From NCBI RefSeq assembly GCF_040529045.1, contig NZ_CP131914.1:2216501-2280500 (forward strand): DNA of 64,000 nt, in the 5' to 3' direction. This stretch comes from Xanthomonas indica (GTDB taxonomy: Bacteria; Pseudomonadota; Gammaproteobacteria; Xanthomonadales; Xanthomonadaceae). Position numbers and translations under genes: made by a program. Below are positions 55,808 through 64,000 of the stretch, one piece after another. The notes beneath the pieces were generated by a model, which saw nothing but the letters and a program-made list of their open reading frames with translations, did not search any database and was not told the DNA's origin. Each line of letters begins with the position of its first letter. Position 1 is the stretch's first letter.

Positions 55808-58176
55808 AGCCGTGGCGGTTGCACACCCGCATCGCCGCGCTGCTGGTGCTGGTGGTGCTGGCGGCCCAGGCGCTGACGTTCCTGGCGGTGCACGTGGCGA
55901 CCCAGCGCAGCGTCGCCGCGCAACTGGACGACGAATTGCGCACGGGCGAGCGCGTGTGGCAGCGCATCGACCAGCGCCGCGACGAGCAGTTGCTGCAGGC
56001 CGCCTCGGTGCTCGCCGACGACTTCGGCTTCCGCGCCGCGGTGACCAGCGGCGACGTGCCGACCATGCAATCGGCGCTGCGCAACCACGCCGCGCGGGTG
56101 CGCGCGCCCAGCGCTCTGCTGCTGTCGGCCGACGGCCAGTTCCTGGCCGGGCTGTCGGCGCTGCCGCAGGCGCAGCAACTGCGTGCGGTGCAGCCGCTGC
56201 TGCGGCAGGCGCAGCGCAACGGCAGCGCGGTCGGCATCGTGCTGCTGGACCGGCGCCTCATGCGTCTGGCGCTGGTGCAGGTGCTGGCGCCGCAACGGGT
56301 CGGCTGGGTCGCGATCGGCGGGGAATCCGGCGACGAGCTCGGCCAGGACTTCGTCGGGACCACCGGGCTGGACGCGACCTTCTTCACCACCCAGGGCGCG
56401 CCGCAGGTGCTGGCCTCGACCCTGGATCCGCTGCGCGCCGCGCAGTTCCAGCAGCAACTGCGGCGCACGCCGCTGGCGCCGGCGGCCGCGCAGCCGCTGC
56501 AGCTGGGGCAGGCACGCTACCTGTTGCGGGTGCGGCCGGCGTCCGACGACGGCCGGGTCATGGTCGCGCTGCAGGCCTCGCTGGACCGCGCCGATGCGCC
56601 GTACCGCCTGCTGAAGCTGCGCATCCTGATCCTGGCCGGCGTGGCCACGCTGGCCGCGCTGGTGGCGGCGATCTTCCTGGCGCGCGGGGTCAGCCGCCCG
56701 GTCGCGCAACTGGTCGCAGCGACGCGGCGCATCCAGCACGGCGACTATCAGGCGCTGCTGCCGCTGCACGCCGGCGCCGAACTGACCGAACTGGCCAGCA
56801 GCTTCGGCGCCATGCAGCGCCGCATCGCCCGCCGCGAGCAGGACATCCTGCACCAGGCGCGGCACGATGCGCTGACCGGGCTGCCCAACCGCACGGCGCT
56901 GCTGCAGCACCTGCAGGCCGTGGTCGAGGCCTGCCAGGCCGATGCCAGCACCGCCGCAGTGCTGGTGCTGGACCTGGAGCGCTTCAAGGAACTCAACGAC
57001 AGCTTCGGCCACGATTTCGCCGATCAGGTGCTGGTCCATACCGGGCGTCGGCTGGAACAGGCGGTGCGCGCGCCGGACCGGGTCGGCCGGCTTGGCAGCG
57101 ACGAATTCATGGTAGTGCTGGCGCACACCGATGCCGCCGCGGTGGAGGCCTATGCCGCCGAACTGCTGGCGCAATTGCGGCACCCGTTGAGCCTGCCGCA
57201 GGCGCGGATCCTGGCCGACGCCAGCATCGGCATCGCGCTGATTCCCGCGCATGGCGCCGATGCCGACACCCTGCTGCGCCGCGCCGACATCGCTCGCCAG
57301 CAGGCGCGACAACACGGCGGCGGCGCATCGGTGTACCGCGACGGCCAGGACGAGCAGCACCTGCGCCGCCTGCGCCTGACCGGCGACCTGCGCCAGGCGA
57401 TCGCGCGCGGCGAGATGTCGCTGCGTTTCCAGCCGAAGATCTGCCTGGCGCGCGGCGTGGTCGAACACGTGGAGGTGTTGCTGCGTTGGCAGCATCCGCT
57501 GCTCGGCCCGATCGGGCCGGACGAGTTCATTGCGCTGGCCGAGCACTCCGGCGCGATCCAGCAACTCACCCAGTTCGTGCTCGACGAGGCGATGCGCCTG
57601 CAGGCGCAGTGGCGCGGCCAGGGCCTGGATCTGGGCCTGGCGGTGAACCTGTCGGCGCTGGACCTCAACGATCCTGGCCTGCCGGCCTTCGTCAGCGGCT
57701 GCCTGGCGCGGCACGGCCTGGCCGCGCCGCGGCTGACCCTGGAACTGACCGAAAGCGCGCTGATGCGCGACGTCGAGCACGCCCTGCACATGCTGCAGCA
57801 GCTGCGCCGCTGCGGCGTGCGCCTGTCCATCGACGACTTCGGTACCGGCTATTCGTCGCTGGCGCAGCTCAAGCGCATGCCGGTGCACGAACTGAAGATC
57901 GACAAGAGCTTCGTGTTGCAATTGGCCGCGGGCAGCGACGACGCGGTGATCGTGCGCAGTACCATCGACCTGGGCCACCACATGGGCTTGCAGGTGGTGG
58001 CCGAGGGCGTCGAGCACGCCGCCGCGGAGGCCTTGCTGCGCAGCTACGGCTGCGACATGGCGCAGGGCTATCTGTACGCGCCGCCGCTGGATGCGCCGGC
58101 GCTGCTGGCCTGGTGTGCGCGGCGCGCGGAGGACGGTGCGACCACGCCGGCCCCGATCGAGGAGACGTCCCGATGA
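55804..58176 (+). CDS. membrane GGDEF-EAL protein with periplasmic sensor region and HAMP
   Basis: c-di-GMP signalling protein of 790 residues. Helix one (IAALLVLVVLAAQALTFLAV), a periplasmic region of about 235 residues, helix two (ILILAGVATLAALVAAIFLA), a HAMP-like linker (RGVSRPVAQLVAATRRIQHG), a GGDEF domain at about 360-510 and an EAL domain at about 525-775. The GGDEF signature reads GSDEF (residues 431-435), one residue off, so cyclase activity is doubtful. EAL reads EVL (557-559) but the other phosphodiesterase residues are kept: VNLSALDLND, LELTES, DDFGTGYSSL, KIDKSF, AEGVEH, QGY. It most likely hydrolyses c-di-GMP. Coupled to both neighbours by 4-base overlaps. Confidence 0.92.
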   Translation: MKPWRLHTRIAALLVLVVLAAQALTFLAVHVATQRSVAAQLDDELRTGERVWQRIDQRRDEQLLQAASVLADDFGFRAAVTSGDVPTMQSALRNHAARVRAPSALLLSADGQFLAGLSALPQAQQLRAVQPLLRQAQRNGSAVGIVLLDRRLMRLALVQVLAPQRVGWVAIGGESGDELGQDFVGTTGLDATFFTTQGAPQVLASTLDPLRAAQFQQQLRRTPLAPAAAQPLQLGQARYLLRVRPASDDGRVMVALQASLDRADAPYRLLKLRILILAGVATLAALVAAIFLARGVSRPVAQLVAATRRIQHGDYQALLPLHAGAELTELASSFGAMQRRIARREQDILHQARHDALTGLPNRTALLQHLQAVVEACQADASTAAVLVLDLERFKELNDSFGHDFADQVLVHTGRRLEQAVRAPDRVGRLGSDEFMVVLAHTDAAAVEAYAAELLAQLRHPLSLPQARILADASIGIALIPAHGADADTLLRRADIARQQARQHGGGASVYRDGQDEQHLRRLRLTGDLRQAIARGEMSLRFQPKICLARGVVEHVEVLLRWQHPLLGPIGPDEFIALAEHSGAIQQLTQFVLDEAMRLQAQWRGQGLDLGLAVNLSALDLNDPGLPAFVSGCLARHGLAAPRLTLELTESALMRDVEHALHMLQQLRRCGVRLSIDDFGTGYSSLAQLKRMPVHELKIDKSFVLQLAAGSDDAVIVRSTIDLGHHMGLQVVAEGVEHAAAEALLRSYGCDMAQGYLYAPPLDAPALLAWCARRAEDGATTPAPIEETSR

Positions 58177-59042
58177 CCCGACCCCGATCTCCACGATGCG
58201 CGCTGCTGGCGGTCGCGGCCTTGCTGCCGGGGCTGGCGTGGGCCGGGCAGGGGCGGCTGCTGGCCACCGGCGGCGCCTCCAGCGTGGAAGGCAGCGGCGG
58301 TGGCGGCATCGTGCCGTGGGCGACCTTGTCCGGCTACGGCACGCGCGATCAGGACGGCGCGGTGCTGTTCGCCACGCACGTGGACAGCGGCGATTACCGG
58401 CTGGACGTGCAGGGGGCGGCGCTGACCCTGGGCAACCGCCTGGAGCTGTCGCTGGCGCGGCAGCGCCTGGACCTGGGCACGTTGCAGCGGCGCCTGGCGC
58501 TGCCGTGGCATGCGCTCGGCCAGGACGTGATTGGCGCCAAGCTGCGGCTGGGCGGCGACCTGGTCTACGGCGCCGCGCCGCAGGTGGCGCTGGGGGTGCA
58601 GTACAAGCGGCTGCGCGACGGCAGCTTGCCGTTGGCGGTCGGCGCGCGCGCCGACCATGGCACCGACGTCTATCTCAGCGCCGCCAAGCTGTGGCTGGAC
58701 GCGGCCGGCGGCTACCAGTTGCTGGTCAACGGCACCCTGCGCGCCACCCGCGCCAACCAGGCCGGACTGCTCGGGTTCGGCGGCGATCGCGGCAATGCCT
58801 ACCGGCTGGTGGTCGAGGCCAGCGTCGCGGTGGTACTCGACCCGTCGTGGGTGCTGGGCCTGGAATACCGGCAGAAGCCGGACAACCTCGGGTTCGCCCG
58901 CGAGGATGCCTGGGCGGATGCGTTCGTGGCATGGTTCCCGAACAAGCGCGTGTCCGTGGTCGGCGCCTGGGCCGACCTCGGGGACGTCGCCACCCTGCGC
59001 GACCAGCGTGGGCCCTATCTCTCCCTGCAGGTGGCGTTCTGA
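58173..59042 (+). CDS. DUF3034 family exported protein
   Basis: Exported protein of 289 residues. A signal peptide (ALLAVAALLPGLAWA, to about residue 24) is followed by GQGRLLATGGASSVEGSGGG and GIVPWATLSGYG, the DUF3034 opening. The rest alternates short beta-rich segments (LVYGAAPQVALGVQYKRL, WVLGLEYRQKPDNLGFA) ending in a phenylalanine (LSLQVAF), which suggests an outer-membrane beta-barrel. Function is unknown. It starts inside the GGDEF-EAL stop (ATGA) and ends 1 base before the haemoglobin gene. Confidence 0.85.
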   Translation: MTRPRSPRCALLAVAALLPGLAWAGQGRLLATGGASSVEGSGGGGIVPWATLSGYGTRDQDGAVLFATHVDSGDYRLDVQGAALTLGNRLELSLARQRLDLGTLQRRLALPWHALGQDVIGAKLRLGGDLVYGAAPQVALGVQYKRLRDGSLPLAVGARADHGTDVYLSAAKLWLDAAGGYQLLVNGTLRATRANQAGLLGFGGDRGNAYRLVVEASVAVVLDPSWVLGLEYRQKPDNLGFAREDAWADAFVAWFPNKRVSVVGAWADLGDVATLRDQRGPYLSLQVAF

Positions 59043-59043
59043 C

Positions 59044-59487
59044 ATGGCCAGGCCGATGCGCGTCCTGATCCTGATCCTGCTGGCGACGGCCGCGCTGCTG
59101 GCCGGCTGCGCCAGCGCCCCGCGGCCGCCGCGCACGCTGTACGCCGACCTGGGTGGCCAGCCCGGCATCGAGGCGCTGGTGGAGACGCTGCTGTCGCGCA
59201 TCGCCGATGACCCGCGCATCGTCCAGCACTTCGCCCGGGTCAACATCGTGATGCTGGACCAGCGCCTGGTGCAGAAGTTCTGCCACCTCAGCGACGGGCC
59301 GTGCGCCGATACCGCCAAGCCGATGAAGCAGGCGCACCAGCATCTGCCGATCCACGAGGCGGACTTCAACGCGCTGGTCGAGGACCTGGTGTGGGCGATG
59401 GACCAGCGCGGCATCCCGCGCCGCGTGCAGAACCGGTTGCTGGCCAGGCTGGCGCCGCTGCACGGCGATATCGTCAACCAGCCCTAG
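59044..59487 (+). CDS. group I truncated haemoglobin with lipoprotein signal
   Basis: Small haemoglobin of 147 residues. The first 22 residues are a lipoprotein signal (LILILLATAALLAGC, lipidation at Cys22), not usual for this normally cytoplasmic family. The trHb1 fold follows: TLYADLGGQPGIEALVETLL, then KPMKQAHQHLPIHEADFNAL, where His98 is the expected haem-ligating F8 histidine. Two cysteines (80 and 87) lie between. A role in O2, NO or redox chemistry in the envelope is inferred. It is the last gene of the cluster, one base after the DUF3034 stop. Confidence 0.87.
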   Translation: MARPMRVLILILLATAALLAGCASAPRPPRTLYADLGGQPGIEALVETLLSRIADDPRIVQHFARVNIVMLDQRLVQKFCHLSDGPCADTAKPMKQAHQHLPIHEADFNALVEDLVWAMDQRGIPRRVQNRLLARLAPLHGDIVNQP

Positions 59488-59593
59488 GGCGTGTCACCCA
59501 TTCCCGAGTAGGCCGCGTCGGGTCTGGCGGGCGCGCTGCCGGCGTTGCGCGGCGCGATACCGGACCGCGCTCGCCGGGCCGGCAGGTCGCGGG

Positions 59594-60394
59594 CTATTCC
59601 ACCGACCTGATCCGATGCGAGCCACGCCCCATCAGGCGCAGCAGCAGGGCATTGGGCAACAGCGCGGTCAGGCCGAGCAGGGCGCGGTACACCGCACCCG
59701 GCACCACCCGCACCTTGCCGCGTTCGGCGCCGTCGATGCCGGCGCGGGCCACGGCCGCGGTCTGCAGCCAGATCCAGCGCGGCAGGGCGTTCATCTGGTC
59801 GCGGGTGCCGGTGACGTCGTGGAACTCGGACCAGGTGAAGCCGGGGCACAGCGCGCACACGCCGACCCCGCGGTCGGCGTTCTCCAGGGCCAGCGACTCG
59901 CTGAAGCGCAGCATGAAGCTCTTCGCCGCCGCGTACAGGGTGTGGCCGTCGGCACCGGGCACCAGGGCGGCGAACGAGGCCACGTTGAGGATGCGGCCGT
60001 GGCCGCTGGCGCGCAGCGACGGCAGCAGCCGCCAGGTCAGTTCGCACACCGCGCCGACCATCACCTGCAGGAACGCCGCGTGCACCGCCCAGTCCTGGGC
60101 GATGTAGCGGCCGGGCACGCCGTAGCCGGCGTTGTTGACCAGGATCCGCACCGCCAGCCCGCGCCGTTCCAGCTCCGCCACCAGCGCCGCCGGCGCCGCC
60201 GGGTCGGCCAGGTCGGCGACCAGCACCTCCACTGGCACCTGCGGCCGCAGCTCGGCGGCCAGCGCCTGCAGTTGTGCCTCGCGGCGCGCCGTCAGGATCA
60301 GCGGGACGCCGCGGCGGGCGTATTCGCGGGCGATCTCGCGGCCGATGCCGCTGGAGGCGCCGGTGATCAGGGCGTAGCCGGGAAGCTGGGTCAT
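59594..60394 (-). CDS. short-chain dehydrogenase/reductase
   Basis: Cytoplasmic SDR of 266 residues. The nucleotide-binding motif is TGASSGIGREIAREYARRGV, the NNAG motif is ILVNNAGYGVPGR, the catalytic serine lies in LNVASFAALVPG and the YxxxK pair in YAAAKSFMLRFSESLA. TARREAQLQAL after the second strand suggests NADP(H). The C-terminal hydrophobic stretch (LLGLTALLPNALLLRLMG) may associate with membrane. Substrate unknown. It is convergent with the haemoglobin cluster and divergent from tpiA. Confidence 0.9.
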   Translation of the reverse strand: MTQLPGYALITGASSGIGREIAREYARRGVPLILTARREAQLQALAAELRPQVPVEVLVADLADPAAPAALVAELERRGLAVRILVNNAGYGVPGRYIAQDWAVHAAFLQVMVGAVCELTWRLLPSLRASGHGRILNVASFAALVPGADGHTLYAAAKSFMLRFSESLALENADRGVGVCALCPGFTWSEFHDVTGTRDQMNALPRWIWLQTAAVARAGIDGAERGKVRVVPGAVYRALLGLTALLPNALLLRLMGRGSHRIRSVE

Positions 60395-60516
60395 GGCGGT
60401 CTCTGCGCGTGGAGCGGGCGGCGGGGAAGGGCGGGGCGGCGGGCGGGGCGCGGCGATACCTGCCCTTGGCGGCGCATCGGCTATCCTCTCGGCACTTTTT
60501 CGCCGGAGATGCGCCG

Positions 60517-61278
60517 ATGCGACGCAAGATCGTAGCCGGAAACTGGAAATTGCATGGCACCCGCCACTTCGCCGCCGAGCTGGTGCGGGAGATCGTCGCC
60601 GGGTTGCACGAGGCCGGTCACGACGTGGAGGTGGTGATCCTGCCGCCGCTGCCGTACCTGGGCGACCTGATCGAAAATTTCGAGGACCGGATGCTGCGCT
60701 TCGGCGCGCAGGACGTCAGCAGCAACGAGAAGGGCGCCTATACCGGCGAGGTGTCGGCGGCGATGCTGGTCGACGTGGGCGCCGACTACGGCCTGGTCGG
60801 GCATTCGGAGCGCCGCCAGTACCACCAGGAGAGCAGTGAGCTGGTCGCGCGCAAGTTCGCCGCCGCCATGCATGCCGGGCTGGTCCCGATCCTGTGCGTG
60901 GGCGAGACCCTGGAACAGCGCGAAGCCGGGCGCACCGAGGCGGTCATCGCCGCGCAGTTGGCGCCGGTGCTGGACCTGGTCGGCGCCGAGGGCTTCGCCC
61001 GGGCGGTGGTGGCCTACGAGCCGGTCTGGGCGATCGGCACCGGCCGCACCGCCAGCCCGGCGCAGGCGCAGGCCGTGCATGCGTTCATCCGTGGCGAAGT
61101 GGCGGCGCGCGATGCTAGAATCGCGGATTCGTTGCCGATCCTGTATGGCGGCAGCGTCAAGCCCGACAACGCCGCCGAGCTGTTCGCGCAGCCGGATGTC
61201 GATGGCGGGCTGGTGGGCGGCGCCTCGCTGGTCGCCGCGGAATTCCTGGCCATCGTGCGAGCGGCGGCCGCCTGTTGA
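60517..61278 (+). CDS. tpiA: triose-phosphate isomerase
   Basis: Glycolytic TIM-barrel enzyme (253 residues). The catalytic lysine is in AGNWKLHG, the histidine in VGHSERRQY, the glutamate and flexible loop in VAYEPVWAIGTGRTASPAQA, and the phosphate loop in ILYGGSVKPDNAAELF. Length is normal. The ATG at 60517 follows CCGGAGATGCGCCG. secG follows 62 bases on, the usual Proteobacterial order. A TAGAAT inside the 3' part (about 61116) might give secG an internal promoter. Confidence 0.97.
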   Translation: MRRKIVAGNWKLHGTRHFAAELVREIVAGLHEAGHDVEVVILPPLPYLGDLIENFEDRMLRFGAQDVSSNEKGAYTGEVSAAMLVDVGADYGLVGHSERRQYHQESSELVARKFAAAMHAGLVPILCVGETLEQREAGRTEAVIAAQLAPVLDLVGAEGFARAVVAYEPVWAIGTGRTASPAQAQAVHAFIRGEVAARDARIADSLPILYGGSVKPDNAAELFAQPDVDGGLVGGASLVAAEFLAIVRAAAAC

Positions 61279-61340
61279 GCGAACGGCCGCCGATGGCGGC
61301 CGTTGGTCCCCCAAATCGTACTGTCCGGACGGATTTCGAA

Positions 61341-61766
61341 ATGCTGATGGTCATCCTCAATGTGGTCTACGTGCTGGTGGCGATCGCGATGATCGCGCTG
61401 ATCCTGATGCAGCGCGGCGCCGGTGCGGCGGCGGGTTCCGGGTTCGGCGCCGGCGCGTCCGGCACCGTGTTCGGATCGCGTGGCGCGTCCAACTTCCTGT
61501 CCAAGTCGACCAAGTGGCTGGCCGTGGTGTTCTTCGCCATCAGCCTGTTCATGGCTTGGTACGCCGGCCACAGCGCGCGTCCGGCCGACGCCAATCTGGG
61601 CGTGATGTCGCAGTCCGCCACCCCGGCGCCGGCCGCGCCGGCCGGCGAGCTGCAGGTGCCGCAGGCGCCGTCGGCGGCCCAGCAGGCGCCCGCCGCCGCC
61701 CCGGCCGCCCAGCAGGCGCCGGAAAAAGCACAAGAAAAGTCGCCTGCCCCGTCGCAGAAAGACTGA
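61341..61766 (+). CDS. secG: preprotein translocase subunit SecG
   Basis: Inner-membrane subunit of SecYEG (141 residues). Two hydrophobic helices: NVVYVLVAIAMIALILMQRG, then, after a glycine-rich loop (GFGAGASGTVFGSRG), WLAVVFFAISLFMAWYAG. The loop and the first helix are the conserved part. A long Ala/Pro/Gln tail of about 55 residues follows; such tails are common in gammaproteobacterial SecG. It lies between tpiA and tRNA-Leu. Confidence 0.95.
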   Translation: MLMVILNVVYVLVAIAMIALILMQRGAGAAAGSGFGAGASGTVFGSRGASNFLSKSTKWLAVVFFAISLFMAWYAGHSARPADANLGVMSQSATPAPAAPAGELQVPQAPSAAQQAPAAAPAAQQAPEKAQEKSPAPSQKD

Positions 61767-61782
61767 AGACGGTTACAATATG

Positions 61783-61811
61783 CTGCGCGGCGGGATTGCC
61801 GCGCAGGTTTT
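61783..61811 (+). terminator. hairpin with short T run upstream of tRNA-Leu
   Basis: Arms CTGCGCGGC / GCCGCGCAG, loop GGGATT, followed by GTTTTA. It can end the tpiA-secG transcript. A TACAAT at about 61774 could instead be the -10 of the tRNA, which would place the stem in the precursor leader. Confidence 0.6.
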
Positions 61812-61817
61812 ACGCAA

Positions 61818-61902
61818 GCCCAGGTGGCGGAATTGGTAGACGCACTACCTTGAGGTGGTAGCGACTTAGGTCGTAGGGGTTCGAGTCCCCTCTTGGGCAC
61901 CA
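61818..61902 (+). tRNA. tRNA-Leu(GAG)
   Basis: 85-base tRNA with encoded CCA. The acceptor stem GCCCAGG pairs with CTTGGGC, the D arm GCGGAATTGGTAGACGC is typical of leucine tRNAs, the anticodon stem-loop is CTACC-TTGAGGT-GGTAG with anticodon GAG, a long variable arm follows as in class II tRNAs, and the T arm reads AGGGGTTCGAGTCCCCT. No integrase or repeated 3' fragment was seen near it. Confidence 0.96.
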
Positions 61903-62009
61903 TTGTTTGGCTACGGTTTCTGCGCAGGGGCGTCACGCCCTTGTCCGGAGAATCGTCTATCCCATGCCTGCGCGGCACGCGCGCGGGCACAGGCAAGAGA
62001 GAATCGCGA

Positions 62010-62366
62010 GTGCTGGCCGAATATTTGCCGACCCTGCTGTTTCTGATCGTGGCCACCGGTATCGGCGTCGCGCTGATGCTGGTGGGGCGGTTCCTCGGTC
62101 CCCGGCGTCCTGACCTGAAGAAGCTCTCGCCTTACGAGTGCGGCTTCGAGGCCTTCGAGGACGCGCGCATGAAGTTCGACGTGCGCTACTACCTGATCGC
62201 CATCCAGTTCATCGTCTTCGATCTGGAAATCATCTTCATCGTGCCGTGGACGCAGGTGTTCATGGACCTGGGCGCTCGCTCCCTGGTCACCATGGGCCTG
62301 TTCGTCGGCATGTTGTTCCTCGGTTTTGTCTACGTGTGGAAGAAGGGAGCGCTGGAATGGGAGTGA
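62010..62366 (+). CDS. nuoA: NADH-quinone oxidoreductase subunit A
   Basis: Membrane subunit of complex I (118 residues) with three hydrophobic helices. The conserved [20 protein letters not shown] precedes [20 protein letters not shown] with the loop acidic residues. The start is a GTG at 62010 with AAGAGAG upstream; the in-frame region before it, from 61893, has no family similarity. It overlaps nuoB by 10 bases. First gene of the nuo operon, after tRNA-Leu. Confidence 0.94.
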   Translation: MLAEYLPTLLFLIVATGIGVALMLVGRFLGPRRPDLKKLSPYECGFEAFEDARMKFDVRYYLIAIQFIVFDLEIIFIVPWTQVFMDLGARSLVTMGLFVGMLFLGFVYVWKKGALEWE

Positions 62367-62911
62367 TTCAGACCCTGGATCGCCTGATGACCAACCCGAT
62401 CCCGGAAGGGCGGGTGGACGACATCCTGCGTCCCGAAGGCGAGAACCCGCTGCTGGAGAAGGGCTACGTCACCACCAGCGTCGATGCGCTGCTGAACTGG
62501 GCGCGCACCGGCTCGATGTGGCCGATGACCTTCGGCCTGGCCTGCTGTGCGGTCGAGATGATGCACGCCGGCGCCGCGCGCCTGGACCTGGACCGCTACG
62601 GCGTGGTGTTCCGCCCGTCGCCGCGCCAGTCCGACGTGATGATCGTCGCCGGCACCCTGGTCAACAAGATGGCTCCGGCGCTGCGCAAGGTCTACGACCA
62701 GATGCCGGACCCGAAGTGGGTCATCTCGATGGGCAGCTGCGCCAATGGCGGCGGCTACTACCATTACTCGTATTCGGTGGTGCGCGGTTGCGACCGCATC
62801 GTGCCGGTGGACGTCTACGTCCCCGGCTGCCCGCCGACCGCCGAGGCCCTGGTCTACGGCATCCTGCAGTTGCAGAAGAAGATCTGGCGAACCCAGACCA
62901 TCGCGCGCTGA
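62357..62911 (+). CDS. nuoB: NADH-quinone oxidoreductase subunit B
   Basis: Peripheral-arm subunit (184 residues) that carries the N2 [4Fe-4S] cluster which hands electrons to quinone. The tandem cysteines are in [15 protein letters not shown], and the other ligands in [19 protein letters not shown] and [16 protein letters not shown]. Length is normal. The start overlaps nuoA and follows GGGAGCGCTGGA. nuoC starts 33 bases after the stop. Confidence 0.97.
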   Translation: MGVIQTLDRLMTNPIPEGRVDDILRPEGENPLLEKGYVTTSVDALLNWARTGSMWPMTFGLACCAVEMMHAGAARLDLDRYGVVFRPSPRQSDVMIVAGTLVNKMAPALRKVYDQMPDPKWVISMGSCANGGGYYHYSYSVVRGCDRIVPVDVYVPGCPPTAEALVYGILQLQKKIWRTQTIAR

Positions 62912-62944
62912 TTCCTCTTTCCTCAGAGAGCACGCCAAGCCCCC

Positions 62945-63694
62945 ATGGCAGAGCAAGCATCTTCCTTTAGCGACCGACTCGGCGCCCGTTTCCCCGGCAG
63001 CCAGGTCTTCGTGGCCCTTCCGCGCGGCGAAGTCACCCTGGAAGTGCCGGCCGACGCCTGGCACGCCACCTGCCTGGCGTTGCGCGACGAGTTCGGTTTC
63101 GAACAGCTGTCCGACCTGTGCGGTGTGGACTACCTGGGCTACGGCAGCGACGAGTGGGACACCTCGGACGTGTCCTCGCACGGCTTCAGCCGCGGCGTCG
63201 AAGGCAAGGCCATGGGCCGCTTCGCCTGGGGCGAGTTCCCCAGCGCCGAGACCGCCGCCGGCGTGCAGCCGATGCCGGTCCCGCAGCAGCGCTACGCGGT
63301 GCTGGCGCAGCTGATCTCCTACCGCCATAACCAGCGCCTGCGCGTGCGTTGCTACGCGCCGAACGAAGACCTGCCGGTGGTGGCCTCGGTCACCGACATC
63401 TGGCCGGGCGCGAACTGGTTCGAGCGCGAGGCGTTCGACCTGTTCGGCGTGGTGTTCTCCGGGCACCCGGACCTGCGCCGCATCCTCACCGACTACGGCT
63501 TCGTCGGCCATCCGTTCCGCAAGGATTTCCCGCTGATCGGCAACGTCGAAGTGCGCTACGACGAAGAGAAGCAGCGCGTGATCTACGAGCCGGTCACCTC
63601 GGTGGAACCGCGCGTGGGCGTGCCGCGCGTGATCCGCGACGATGCACGCTACCAGACTGCGGCGGGCGAAGCACAGAAGGAGTCCGCCAAGTGA
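62945..63694 (+). CDS. nuoC: NADH-quinone oxidoreductase subunit C
   Basis: Peripheral-arm 30-kDa-type subunit of complex I (249 residues), separate from nuoD as in most alpha-, beta- and Xanthomonas-type operons rather than fused as in E. coli. The signature is [20 protein letters not shown] followed by [20 protein letters not shown] and [16 protein letters not shown]. Its stop overlaps the nuoD GTG start (GTGA). Confidence 0.96.
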   Translation: MAEQASSFSDRLGARFPGSQVFVALPRGEVTLEVPADAWHATCLALRDEFGFEQLSDLCGVDYLGYGSDEWDTSDVSSHGFSRGVEGKAMGRFAWGEFPSAETAAGVQPMPVPQQRYAVLAQLISYRHNQRLRVRCYAPNEDLPVVASVTDIWPGANWFEREAFDLFGVVFSGHPDLRRILTDYGFVGHPFRKDFPLIGNVEVRYDEEKQRVIYEPVTSVEPRVGVPRVIRDDARYQTAAGEAQKESAK

Positions 63695-64000
63695 GCGAGT
63701 ACCACCAGGCGCACGACGGGTTCGCCAGCAATCCTGCCGAAGCCAAGCAGGAAATCCGCAACTACACGATGAACTTCGGCCCGCAGCATCCGGCCGCGCA
63801 CGGCGTGCTGCGCCTGATCCTGGAGATGGACGGCGAGACCGTGGTCCGCGCCGATCCGCACATCGGCCTGCTGCACCGTGGCACCGAGAAGCTGGCCGAG
63901 TCCAAGCCGTTCAACCAGTCGATCGGCTACATGGATCGCCTGGACTACGTGTCGATGATGTGCAACGAGCACGCCTACGTGCGCGCGATCGAAACCCTGA
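63691..64000 (+). CDS. nuoD: NADH-quinone oxidoreductase subunit D, partial at window edge
   Basis: 49-kDa-type quinone-site subunit of complex I. About 103 residues are visible: [20 protein letters not shown] with the quinone-pocket histidines, then [20 protein letters not shown] and [21 protein letters not shown] start overlaps the nuoC stop. The rest lies beyond the window. Confidence 0.96.
   Translation, partial: MSEYHQAHDGFASNPAEAKQEIRNYTMNFGPQHPAAHGVLRLILEMDGETVVRADPHIGLLHRGTEKLAESKPFNQSIGYMDRLDYVSMMCNEHAYVRAIETL

Noticed and set aside
61818-61902. tRNA-Leu as an attachment site for an integrated element
   Set aside because: No integrase, no duplicated tRNA 3' end, and nuo genes follow in the normal order.

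Overview
The window is GC-rich chromosomal DNA of a Xanthomonadaceae gammaproteobacterium, most likely Xanthomonas itself. The reasons are the gene orders fimV-truA-trpF-(LysR)-trpB-trpA-accD and tpiA-secG-tRNA-Leu-nuoABCD, the large TonB-dependent receptors with their own signal peptides, frequent GTG/TTG starts, and small intergenic repeats of the type with core GGGAGGGACTTCAGTCCC. The species assignment is inference from memory of these arrangements. No prophage, transposase, integrase or CRISPR array was seen; the window reads as core chromosome with lineage-specific transport, protease and signalling genes.

Layout. 1-6.1 kb: a partial NlpC/P60 lipoprotein, slyD, a DUF418 membrane protein, glutathione reductase, a DMT exporter coupled to an alkyltransferase-like (ATL) protein, then about 0.8 kb of repeats. 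6.1-23.3 kb: a rhomboid protease, two tandem M13 metallopeptidases (the first has lost the second zinc histidine), a PYROXD2/CrtI-like oxidoreductase, an S9 peptidase downstream of a TonB-dependent receptor, a TPR-sulfotransferase, and a second TonB-dependent receptor. 23.9-35.5 kb: housekeeping and membrane genes (apbC, dcd, RDD, HIT, dienelactone hydrolase, rimO, greB, a rhomboid with a helical C-terminal tail, DUF4013, nudK, GFA, HerA-like ATPase). 35.8-44.2 kb: an MltD-like transglycosylase, a 0.55 kb tandem repeat block, psd-sco, prmB-aroC-hydroxyacid dehydrogenase, asd. 44.2-55 kb: fimV, truA-trpF, a divergent LysR regulator and trpB-trpA, accD, glmM, a 29-codon membrane ORF and a 2OG-Fe(II) oxygenase.

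55.1-59.5 kb is the most interesting part. Four genes run head to tail with 4-bp overlaps or a 1-bp gap: a cupredoxin-like periplasmic protein, a membrane GGDEF-EAL protein with a periplasmic sensor region, a DUF3034 predicted envelope protein, and a truncated haemoglobin with a lipoprotein signal. Together they look like an envelope redox or gas-sensing module linked to c-di-GMP, for which I know no described function. The window closes with an SDR, tpiA-secG, tRNA-Leu(GAG) and the start of the complex I operon (nuoA-nuoD).

The sulfotransferase/receptor/peptidase region, the split M13 pair and the composite repeats that sit between genes (including between trpB and trpA) are the other points worth a second look.
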